Shown: piece after piece, positions 33,363 through 43,013 of the stretch | How the letters are laid out: each line of letters begins with the position of its first letter | How positions within the stretch are numbered: position 1 is the first letter of the stretch | Source: Triplophysa rosa | Lineage: Eukaryota > Chordata > Actinopteri > Cypriniformes > Nemacheilidae | Length of the DNA: 64,000 bases | Direction: 5' to 3' | NCBI RefSeq assembly: GCF_024868665.1 | Contig: NC_079891.1 | Span: 19,392,040-19,456,039 of the forward strand | The notes under the pieces: model-generated | Databases searched by the model: none | Told to the model about the DNA's origin: nothing | The model's input: the letters and a program-made list of their open reading frames with translations, nothing else | Program-made: the position numbers and the translations under genes

Positions 33363-33616
33363 CTAAAAAACAATCGTCAGTATTTTATGGGAAATAGCAT
33401 TTGGGTTTGTAATGACATGTAGGTGCACGATTGATAGTAAAATGTTTATTTTTAGGTAAACTATCCCTTTTAAACTTTTGAGCACAGACCAGACATGGAC
33501 ACATTAAAATAAAATGGTTGCTGACACTTGGGGTTTCTTTTCATGAAGAAAACATTAAAGGAATAAAGAAAAGGTATATAAAGATCAAGAATTAAAGAAA
33601 TGTAATTTATTGTTAA

Positions 33617-33887
33617 AGAGAGAGTTCACCCAAAAATGAAAATTCTGTCATCATTTACTTGCCCTCAAAAGAAGATATTTTGAAGAATGATGATAAACAA
33701 AAACTGTAGTTCCCAATTCACTTCTATTGTATAAAAACCAATGCAAGTCAATGGGGACCAATGGTTTCTGTTACCAACATTCTTTAAAATATCTTCTTTT
33801 GTCTTCTGCGGAAGAAAGAAAGTCATACAGGTTTGAAATGATAAGAGGGTGAGTAAATGATGACAGAATTTTCATTTTTGGGTGAAC
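33617..33887. mobile_element. TTAA-type MITE, GTTCACCC family
   Basis: Starts AGAGAGAGTTCACCCAAAAA after TTAA (33613-33616) and ends TTTTCATTTTTGGGTGAACG. The right TTAA is lost by mutation. Long inverted inner blocks (AAAATTCTGTCATCATTTAC against GTAAATGATGACAGAATTTT) are near perfect. Confidence 0.75.
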
Positions 33888-34189
33888 GCATTTGAACTAT
33901 TGGCAACTAATATTTTTATTTAAATAGGTTAACCACAACTTATAAAACACTTGAGTCAAAGCCAATCAATTCTAGTGAAGCATGTTCCAGTGAAGATGAA
34001 ACTCCCACTTTAAGTTTAATGAACCATTTTCTTAGAATACATTTTTGTTACGGATGACAATAGAGTATATACAAGCAGCACACTGGTTCCAGATAAACAA
34101 TGACGTTCAAAACTGCTCCATTAGACAGCTAATATTACAACAATAACCACAACATGTCTTGGTTCTAACAAACAGAAAAAAACATGTTA

Positions 34190-34667
34190 CTCACATACTG
34201 ATCCGAATCAAAGCAACCTCCTCGGGGGTGATTTTTAGACGATCTTTCTTTCCAACATCTCTCTGCTGGAAAGTATCTCCATAGACACGTATGTATGTCC
34301 GCTAAAAATGTCTCCATAGACATGTATGCATCTCCGCTAAAAGCCTTAGTACCGCGGGTCCTAACGCGTATCTGCTGGAAAGTCTTTATAATATTAACGC
34401 AGGTCCTAGTTCCGCCTGACTTTTATCCTTCTTTTTAAACTTAAAATCTACAGACCCTTTATTTTATGTAATAAATAAGACATCGCTCTTTTTACAGTCT
34501 TTCTAATGCCCGTAGGATCTCTTCCCTGCATCAACATAAGAAGACACGCTGTATCAGCCAACAACATCTTTTTGTACTGCGGTGGCCACCGTCGTGTTTG
34601 GACTGAGAGATTGGTTGCAATTCTTATACTCACAGCTAGTGGCCGCTATAAATCCCACTCTAGACCT
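34190..34667. mobile_element. MITE-like repeat ending at TTAA
   Basis: The right end reads CTCTAGACCT followed by TTAA (34668-34671). The interior has a 34-bp-class duplication with TCTCCATAGACACGTATG and TCTCCATAGACATGTATG (34277-34340). It shares a GCGGTGGCCACCGTCGTGTTTGGACTG region, inverted, with about 3570-3605. The left end is uncertain. Confidence 0.45.
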
Positions 34668-34982
34668 TTAAGCCGATGGTTTGTGTTTCCCTGTGACATA
34701 TGGTAAAGATAAAATACGGTAAAGAGTCTTTATAGATGATTAAATTGGCTTCAAATTGTTTCACTCAGTCAAATAAAACTTTACCCCTACCAATGTTTAT
34801 ACCTTTAGTATACCTTTAGTATTACATGAGCGGTTACTCATGCAGGCATGTGGCCTTAAGACAACCACAACACTAATATTATCAAAAACAGCCATCTTTG
34901 TGGCTAAATTCTACACTAGTCTTTGTAAATATAATCAGCATCCATCTCATGTTATGTCTTTTGTATCTCTGTCCTGCTTCAG

Positions 34983-35087
34983 CTCAGAGAAGGAGCAGCT
35001 AGCTGAGGAAGATGAGGATGACCTGAAGGAGGTGTTGGACCTGAGGAAGATCGCAGTTCAGCTGCTACAGCAGGAGCAGCAGAACAG
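34983..35087 (+). CDS. lrch2: LRCH2-like exon: acidic/coiled segment
   Basis: The acceptor is TGTCCTGCTTCAG and the donor is AACAG/GTAATA. One base completes Gly, then 34 codons and two bases follow. The peptide is SEKEQLAEEDEDDLKEVLDL then RKIAVQLLQQEQQN. The EEDEDDLKEVxDLRKIAxQLLQQEQ block is characteristic of LRCH2-type proteins and is predicted to be helical. Confidence 0.93.
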
Positions 35088-35330
35088 GTAATATGCACAT
35101 TGGAGTGCACGTCCGTTCACGTGAGCTGCCGTCCATAAAACATGTGCACAATGTGTGTGCATGAAAATTCAGATCAACATGCCACATATTTCCATTAGAA
35201 TCCCTCTGTTTTGTACTGTATATTAACATGTCTTTTATATAAGCTGCCCTTTCATCTCTGCACCGCTGTACCTTAGATCTTTCTGTCTTTCATTCCAATA
35301 CCTCAAGTGACTCCCTATTCTAAATATTAA

Positions 35331-35828
35331 AGGGGTCATATGCAGTGTTTTTCTGTGTCTTTGGTGTGTTATAAGTTGCCCATGCATGTATTAGACACGT
35401 AAAATTAAAAACTTAAGTGTCGGAAAATAAAAGATGCATTCTATCTAAAAGCTCACCCAGACCTGCCTGAAACGCCTCGTGTAACCACACCCCCACAAAT
35501 CTACGTCAATTCGTGGTATGATTTGTCCGCCCAAATGTTTACGCAAGTAAGGTGGGCGTACATGTCAGTACAATTGCTTTGGAACCTGACGTACATTAAC
35601 ATCACACACTTGCAGTATTCAACTAATCACTACACACTGGTTAACTGGCCAATCATAGCACACCTCGCTTTTCAGAGCGATGAGCTTTGTAAAATAATCT
35701 GCGCATTTGAGAGAGGCGGGGCAAAGAGGAAATACAAACATGCACGGTATGTGGAAAATACAGTGTTTTTGAACCTTACATCGTGTATACACATTGCGTT
35801 ACATCTAAAGCCGTGTCATATGACCCCT
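35331..35828. mobile_element. TTAA-flanked MITE (AGGGGTCATATG family)
   Basis: The ends AGGGGTCATATG and CATATGACCCCT are perfect inverted repeats, with TTAA on each side (35327-35330, 35829-35832). It shares most of its interior with the longer copy at 39728-40716, which also encodes a THAP-like piece. It has no coding capacity and looks like an internally deleted derivative. Confidence 0.9.
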
Positions 35829-35832
35829 TTAA

Positions 35833-38130
35833 TGTCTAAATGTGCCTATTTTCATGACCCAGTACACATGAATGTTGTTGAATGATTATGATAGTCCTGT
35901 TGGCCTATTTTTATACAGGATTCCTTCTAAAAATATTCTGGCTTGCAGACATAGCCATCAGATACCAATCAAATGCTTTTTGTAGTGGCCATTCAAAATA
36001 TTTAAAAACAGAATGACCAAAAATGTCTGCATGCGTCAACTGAATTTTTATTTTTGTTTAATTCTCAATCATGTTCATCATTGCTTTTTAGGTGTCGGGC
36101 CTATCAAAGTATTAGGATCATTCCAGTGCTTGAAGTGGGAAAAAAGTTCTGGTACTCTTGTGCACGTTGACATTTGCACATTTTTACCACTTTTGAAATT
36201 TCTACAACATAAAACCGTATTTTGCGATTGTGCTAGTAAAACATATTTATTTACTAAAGGAAGCATTTGCCAAACAACTGATTTAATAATGTTAAACACA
36301 AATTTGACCAAGAAATAGTCATTTCATTACCTGTGATAATAGTTCTGCAGTCTTTTGAGTTCTTTTGTTCATTAAACCCATCATATACACACACATAAGT
36401 CATATCTTATGCCTTATATGCTATAAACTTAACTTATCTGTTATGGTTTTAGGCATGTCAAGTCGAACGAACGTTAAGTCTTACATTATGTGACAAACCA
36501 CCTGAGTTTTCATTTAAAACAGCAGAATTCGCTAGTTAAGTAGTTTGAGTCTCTGAAATCTTACCATTTATTATTTTTATTTTAAAACCCTGGCTTTGTT
36601 TTGTTTGCCTTCTCACATCTCTCTACACGGTCGTCTTTCTGTTAGCGCCCACCTCCCGACAATAAAGTTTTGTCTTATTCAATTTAATTGGCTGAAAGTT
36701 CTGTCTTCAGTTTGAGTGGCTGCCATTCTGCTTGGCCTCTGTAATTTGATTTTCTAGAATCCCCTAAACACTGTTTGATTGGTCAACCTTTTGATATTGG
36801 GTTGATCGAGTTAAGAGGTTCCATGTCTGACTTCGAGTGCTGTTCCAGAAATGTATTTCTGGGTTTGAGGTGGAAATATCCGAAATCCCAGTTGTCTGGA
36901 ATGCAGCATAAGCGCTCCCTCCCTGTAGTAGTAGTGATGTAATCACTATTAATCACTACTTATCATTACTGCGTACTGGCCCACTTCGAGCACTGGATCA
37001 TTCCCTCTGTTTACTAACAAATTAATCACCATTTTCCTCCTTTTCTTCCATCTCCTTCTCTATCACTTCTTGCTTCTCTGCCTAACCCTGGGATTTGATT
37101 GGTGCGCACATGACATATGACTCAGGAGGCGGTCCTTAATATGTAGGGCTGAGAGTCTAATACACCGTAGAAGAGCAGCGGGGAGAGCTCACAGGTAGAA
37201 GGAGAGATGTGTGTCTATGTGTTTTGTATTTGTCTGTATTTTTTGCATTCAGATCATTTTTGACAGAAATTAAGTGTTTGTTTTTGTGCTTGCACTGAAG
37301 GCCCAGGACTTATATTAGCATGCATGTGTCGATGTAATGGCAAAATAACATGAACAATGCATGATAAAAGACGATACAGTTACGTACAATACCTTTGACC
37401 TATACATGTAGATGTTCAGATGTAGAAACTACTTTTGGTAGTTTGGTTCAGCTGACAGAAAATAATTTGCATTCTCTCGGTAGATTCATTTGAATTCATT
37501 TGAATTTTAATGTGTGCGGACTTCACGATGTCCAGACAGTTGTCTTCACTTTAAACTGTTAAAAGCTGCAAGATGTCATCGTGGATAAAAGGGGTGGAAA
37601 ACTGGAAATGAGAAGCATCAACAGCATTATTGAATTTTACACATTCATACTGTATGCATATTTAAAATCACTTGAACGCCACATAGTTCATTACAGTGTT
37701 TTTTTAAAGACTGGGTTAAATTGGACACAACTAGAAAGATTTATAGGCCGTTCACACTTATGATAACAGACCTGCTGTTGCTTTACCCTCACATAAAAAC
37801 AAACACTTTTAACTTAAGGGAGAGGCATTGGGAGAAGCCATCACTCTGTTGAGAAAGTTGTCTTTTTGAGAGTTGTCACAAATTTTATTCATACTTCTAT
37901 TTGAGTCCATATCAAGGTCAATGCATCCTGGACATTGTGAAAAGAACATTAGGAAGTTAAACAACATTTACAGTAGGAATCCAGTTAGCATTCACTGTGG
38001 TATCATTCATTAGCTGTATTCTGTATTGGCACATCCTCTTTTTTTATTATACTTGTGGGTTTTTGCCTTTATATACATATACAGTACATATAGATATACA
38101 GTATATATGACAATAAATGTTAAATGACAA
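35833..38130. other. intron DNA; possible internal promoter near 37.1 kb
   Basis: No transposon was recognised. 37096-37195 is unlike its surroundings: it has an inverted CCAAT box (GATTGG), TGACTCA (AP-1 type), CAGGAGGCGG, and a CTCACAG/GTAGAA donor-like site. That could be an alternative first exon, but there is no proof. Confidence 0.35.
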
Positions 38131-39727
38131 TGCAGACCCCGTCGCTTGCATGAGGGCAAGCGACGGGGTGCTGGATCGGGGCATGACCCAAGTCAGACTC
38201 GACACAGGACATGTTTATCTATCGCAGGTCCAAAATGGGGTGCAGCCCCCCACCTTTCTTGGGAACGATGAAGTCCGGGCTCTAAAACCCAGAGGACATC
38301 TCGGCTAGAGGGACGGGCTCTATGGCACCCTTCGCCAGAGGAGCGGCGACCTCGGCCCTAGTACGGAAGCGTTCTCCCCTTGGACTGAGGTGTGGAGAAT
38401 GCCCCGAACCTGGGCGGGTGTCTGGCGAACTGGATCGCATAGCCGAGACGGATCGTTCTCTCTAGCCATCGCCACGGGCTGGTTGCGGAAGGCAACGCAG
38501 TATGGACTCGCCCGAGACACTGTCGTGTTGAGAGTGCAACGGGGAGAGAAGAAAACCCAGAGAGAGATATACTCTTCTGTGAGTGGGTGCCAGACCCTGA
38601 AAAGGGCCCGGCTTTAGTGGAGCGTCCCGCTCCGACCTCCCGGTGGAATGGCCGGGGGATCGGGCCCGATGTTACTCTCTGGACTCATCCCTGTTGCTGG
38701 GGCAAAAGCCTTCCTCCGCGGGGATCTACGTCTCTGGCGGGCCGTCGACTGGGAGGGCGCTGATCCCGGAGGGGCCAACGTGGGCAGGCAGGAACCGGGG
38801 CGGGGCGTGGCTTCCACCACGCTCCGACCGCCAGAACCAGAATCCAGCCGTGAGCATCGGGTTGCAATGCAATACGTTTCCTCCCCGAAACGCTCGCGGC
38901 TGGATTCTGGTTCTGGCAGTCAGAGCGTGGTGGAAGCCACACCCCGTCCCAGTTCCAGTTTTTTTCCATCTGAGCGTCAACCTCGTCTTGGACTCTACCG
39001 CCCGGGGGTGGGAGCTCCAAGGGGTCTTCCGCATCCGATGCCAAGAGGTAGCTGTCAGGTGCAATGACAGAAAGTTTGTCCTCATCCTACTGTCGAGTCT
39101 GCCCGCTATGGGACGGCCCACCGCCACCCATCGGGGACGTCAGGTGAGCGTGCTGGGGCATGGATGGTCCCCGAACCGAAGCTGATGGAGCGACATCCGT
39201 GGGAACCCCCAAATCACCCCCGCTGCTCGCCGAAGCGGCAAACTCACTCGCGAAGCAGACGGGGTTGCGGCAGCGTTCAAAGATAACGTAGCCAGCCGTG
39301 ACCGCAACACCTCCGTCAGACTCAGGGATGAGTCTGTCACACCCAAGAACACAGCTGCAAGACATGCTGCAACTGTGAGAAATTTGCTCTTTTAGATGCT
39401 CTGTAGCTCGCTGCCGAAACGCCCAGGGAAAGTCGAACAAAGGGGGAGTTCCGCTGCACGCGTCTTAAGTCCAGCAGTGTAGTAGTTTTCTCGAAGAGAA
39501 TAGTTGCATGTCATCGAGTCACGCAGGTTCCTAAGAACAAAAAGATGAATGAATGGGCGCCGCCATCTCCTTTTATACCCGTATGCACGGGGAGGAGACT
39601 GGCGTGCGCGTGCCATTCGCCAAGTTCATTGGCATTTTAAATTCCTCTCGGAGATGATAGGATCTCAAGATCAAACCCCAGTCTGTCTCTCAACACAACG
39701 TCGAAAGACTGACTGAAAGGGAACCTG
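38131..39727 (-). mobile_element. DIRS relic, gag plus reverse transcriptase piece
   Basis: The right end (about 39540-39727) matches the DIRS end at 30045-30250 (GGTATAAAAGGA inverted, CAGTCTGTCTCTCAACACAA). Minus strand 38225-38330 encodes FIVPKKGGGLHPILDL, the DIRS reverse transcriptase start. 38600-39440 holds gag-like sequence in several frames. The left end is truncated. A long hairpin lies at 38801-38947. The element ends at AACC inside the adjacent TTAA element. Confidence 0.75.
38600..39440 (-). pseudogene. DIRS gag remnant
   Basis: The minus-strand frames include GYVIFERCRNPVCFASEFAA and SPESNIGPDPPAIPPGGRSG, broken by frame changes. They align by position and style with the gag region at 61.4-63.4 kb (upstream of RT, GC-rich, with cysteine-rich pieces). 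Assignment is by context next to the DIRS end and the RT piece. Confidence 0.55.
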
Positions 39728-40716
39728 ATGTACCTGATGAAGTGTTACATTTCCATCACACGCTTGCAGTATTCGACCAATCGCTATGCACTGGTTAACT
39801 GGCCAATCATAGCACACCTTGCTTTTCAGAGCGATGAGCTTTGTAAAAAATCTGCGTGTTTCAGAGAGGCAGGGCAAAAAGGAGATACAACCATGCACCG
39901 TATGTGGAAAATACAACGTTTTTAATCTTAAAGAGGTGGTGCAACGGTGTGTCATGCATTCTGACTTCTTTACAATGTTAAACGTGCCGTCTTCTCATGC
40001 TTAACATGGTCAACTTGCCAAAAATTAGTTGGGCGTATTACGTAGTATTTCTCTGCTCGATACACTCCCCCAGCGATCGTACAGTTTTCAGAAAGTTTTT
40101 TTCGAACATATAAAACTGTTTCGTAACAATTTTTCTTATTTGTCCCTTATTGGACAATTCTCCCAGAAAAGTATGCGGCACGCCCATGCGGCAGCAAGGA
40201 GAGCAGGAGAAGGAGCATGCGCAGATGTCACTTTCACTTGTGTGCAGGAGAGAGAGAGAGCATACGTTCGTGAAGTTCAGGTGTTTGTTTGTTCACTGCA
40301 TTTGGGTGATGAATGTTATATAAACGGTGGATATAACGCTGGATTTGGAGATCGTTTGAAACTGATATATGGAGCCGTCCCAGCGCTAAAAGATGCCGGA
40401 CATGAACCGCATGTCATGCGTGAAACTGATGTCTGTGTTTTGTTGACGCACATGCTTTAGTTCAGCCTACCCCTCCCCCCGCACGCGCCGTATGCTTTCG
40501 GAAATAATCGTACAGCTGTATCTATCTTTTATAAATGTGATCAAACTAAATACTCTTCGAAGATACGAAGTATGCAATACTACTCTATAGGCACTCAAGA
40601 TTAATATGAGATTGGCAGAAACCGCGTGTGTTAGGGCCGCTTTAAATCATGTATACACATTGCATTACATCTAAAACAAACGATAATATTCGTTTTAGCC
40701 GTGTCATATGACCCCT
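39728..40716 (+). mobile_element. longer copy of the AGGGGTCATATG TTAA element, with THAP piece
   Basis: 39728-39960 and 40640-40716 match the MITE at 35331-35828 (TGGTTAACTGGCCAATCATA, CTTTTCAGAGCGATGAGCTT, ending CATATGACCCCT then TTAA at 40717-40720). The extra middle part (about 39990-40600) encodes a THAP-like C-terminal half. The left end was lost to the DIRS insertion. Confidence 0.75.
40271..40420 (+). pseudogene. THAP-like fragment
   Basis: Plus-strand frame VFVCSLHLGDECYINGGYNA then GFGDRLKLIYGAVPALKDAG. The C-x2-H pair and the VPAL (AVPTL-type) motif are the end of a THAP domain. It parallels VCSLHFTADSFVNKAQVDAG at 11.99-12.27 kb. The first Cys pair is not visible in the same frame, so the domain is incomplete. 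Confidence 0.6.
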
Positions 40717-41017
40717 TTAACAGAATTCGCTTTTCAAGGACTACAGAGAACGGCTGGAATCGGACTACAGCTCTTTACTTCCCGGGTACATGATGTCACT
40801 ATACCGAGTTTTTGGATAACCTCTGCCCACAGGAATTAAGGGTGGGAGAAAAAGTCGATGCATCGCGATTCATTATCTAACGATTCAGAATCGATTCTCA
40901 AAAATTCAGAATCGATTCTGTGTTCAATTCAAACTGCCACTGCACCACTGTGCGGCGCGTGGGCGCAGGCCAAACAGAATAACCCGTTGATAAACGAACG
41001 GCTTCGTTTTAGACAAA

Positions 41018-41800
41018 ATGGACAAACTACGACCTGCTCCATCAAATTTGAAATCGACTGTGTGGTAACATTTTGGATTTTGTGAAGACAACGAAAAAGG
41101 TGTCTGTAACGCAATTCAATAGAAGGGAAGGAAGGAGGCGGGAACCGGCGAACATTTAAACATATTTAATCAAAATAAAACAAACAATAAACAGCATTAA
41201 AACAGGCCGGCAGCCCCTCACGGACGACTGCCGGCCATATAAACATAAATAAAACTTATCACATGATCCGGGCCCGGTCCTCTCTCGCCGTATTCTCCTG
41301 CCATTCGTTCTTTTATGCTTCCACTCCTCCGTGAGAGATACGAGGCCGGAATGACGCCCAGCTGACACTCATTATCAATCGCGTCCCGGCCTCGCTTCTT
41401 CCTCCCACGGCTCTCGTCATGCCTCCCTCGTCACAGTGTCGTTGATAAAAGCCATACTGTGTGCAAAGTCTGTGGCACCAAATTCAAATATTTCGGGAAC
41501 ACGACTAATATGAAGAAACATATTACGCGGTTCCACTCAGAAAACAGCATTCTGTTCCAATCACGCACACTCCCGGTTACAGTCAAAGGACCCTCGAGCA
41601 AGTAGCAAAGCTTCCACCGAATTCTGAAAAGGCGAAGCGAATTACCCGGTCAGTGGCGGGTTTTATCGCCAAAGATTTGCGCCCTTACTCCATTGTGGAC
41701 AACCAAGGATTTCGCACGATGTTACAGGTACTTGAGCCATGATACAGTTTGCCCCCACATCATTATTTCAGTGAGAAAAGCATATAACTCTAATTTTGGT
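41018..41800 (+). pseudogene. ZBED1-like hAT transposase N-terminus, interrupted
   Basis: After MDKLRPAPSNLKS the frame meets a TAA stop. It is then interrupted by the solo LTR and resumes at 41441 with VDKSHTVCKVCGTKFKYFGN and TTNMKKHITRFHSEN, a BED zinc finger (C-x2-C...H-x4-H). Further on come VAGFIAKDLRPYSIVDNQGF and VLEP, then a stop where an Arg codon is expected and PPHHYFSEKSI. The homology ends by about 41800. A dead copy. Confidence 0.8.
41105..41435 (-). mobile_element. solo LTR, family B
   Basis: 331 bp from TGTAACGC to CGTCACA, flanked by a perfect 5-bp duplication GTGTC (41100-41104, 41436-41440). It lies inside the hAT transposase frame. The sister copy is 30368-30681; this one has an extra GGCCGGCAGCCCC hairpin segment. 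Confidence 0.92.
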
Positions 41801-42244
41801 TAAAATCTAAAGTGTAATTTATTTGCACAGCAGGATAATTAATTACCAAAAATGTATGTTAAGAATCGTTTTGGGAATCAAATCGTTACTCCCAGAATCG
41901 GAATCGGATCGGATCGTTAAGTGCCTTAAGATTCCCACCCCTAACAGGAATACGCCAAAAAGGGTAGTGTATGGTTATCAGAGATTGTAAACATTTAACT
42001 GAGCTGAGCGCTTAATTACTTTCACTCTCATCACAGTCTTACAGCTGGTAATAAGAATTTAGCTACAGACATTCTAAGATAACCAACGGTCAAATAACAG
42101 GTTCCATGACTTTAACAAGGCTGTGAAAGCTGTTCTGTATAATACACTGATATTGTGTGTGTGTGTGTGCGCAGACCTCTAAAACACTTCTATGAAACAT
42201 CCTTTGAAGTCCTGCTTGCAAATGTCTCCTGGTCAATCTGCTTG

Positions 42245-42581
42245 TGTAACAGGTGAGTAATCCAGGCAGAGAATTGGATCCAAGTGCAGTTTAGAATTTT
42301 AATTAAATAAACAAAGACAAAAACAAACCAAGGTAATCCACAGAACGAAGGAGGCACAAAAACAAAGCATGATACACAGACTGGATAAAGCATAAAACAA
42401 AGACCGACAACCAAACAAAGGAAACACTTGGGTTTAAATACACTGGGGTAACAAAGGAAACAAGAAACACCTGGGGAAACTAATTAACAAGAAAAACTAC
42501 AAATTACTACAAACATGGCACACAACAGAAAATAACATAAGAGTCCAAAATAACTGGGAAACACAGAACAGATTCGTGACA
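42245..42581 (-). mobile_element. solo LTR, family C
   Basis: 337 bp from TGTAACAG to CGTGACA, with a perfect 5-bp duplication GCTTG (42240-42244, 42582-42586). It matches the LTRs of the element at 22414-23857 (GACAAAAACAAACCAAGGTA shared). Confidence 0.92.
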
Positions 42582-42739
42582 GCTTGTTTTATTATCCAAC
42601 TTAGGTCCTATATAAAAAGCAAAACTCTTATGTTATTAGTGTTAATAACTGGTCTGACGCCAATCGGTCCGTTATCATTTCCCCTGCCATAGTAGGAAAA
42701 AATCGCAATCTCTAACAAAGATTGACTTTTGGCCGCTTT

Positions 42740-43013
42740 AATGCTTTACCACACAATACCATATTAAAGAATTGTGTTTCTATCTTTGTTGCAACCATTT
42801 TGGAAGGGCCTGTACAAGTCATTGATGAGTATTTGGCTCAAAGCCTGCAAGTAATTTCTTTTTGAACCTTGCTTTGTGCACAGAGGCATTGTCATGTTGG
42901 AATAAAAAGGGCCCTGCCCAAACTGTTGATATAAAATTAGAAGCACACAATTCTCTAGAATATCATAATATGCTGTTGCATTAACATACAAAAAGTAATC
43001 AAACCTGTTCGTT
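42740..43013 (-). pseudogene. Tc1-type transposase fragment
   Basis: Minus-strand sequence LLILYQQFGQGPFYSNMTMP resembles the segment before the second catalytic Asp of Tc1/mariner transposases, in a mixture of frames. It ends where LINE sequence begins at about 43014. No ends or target duplications remain. Confidence 0.5.

Larger units (their letters stand above)
40837..41943 (+). mobile_element. internally deleted hAT (ZBED1-like), split by solo LTR
   Basis: The ends TAAGGGTGGG and CCCACCCCTA are inverted, with an 8-bp duplication ACAGGAAT (40829-40836, 41944-41951). Both subterminal regions are full of AGAATCGATTC-type repeats. It carries the N-terminal part of a BED-finger transposase on the plus strand; the catalytic part is deleted. 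A family B LTR interrupts it at 41105-41435. Confidence 0.88.

Noticed and set aside
36013..36318. 101-codon frame in the large lrch2 intron
   Set aside because: No splice sites in phase with the gene, no family recognised, AT-rich.
38643..39185. Plus-strand 180-codon GC-rich frame
   Set aside because: Antisense of DIRS gag. GC-rich sequence gives long frames on both strands.
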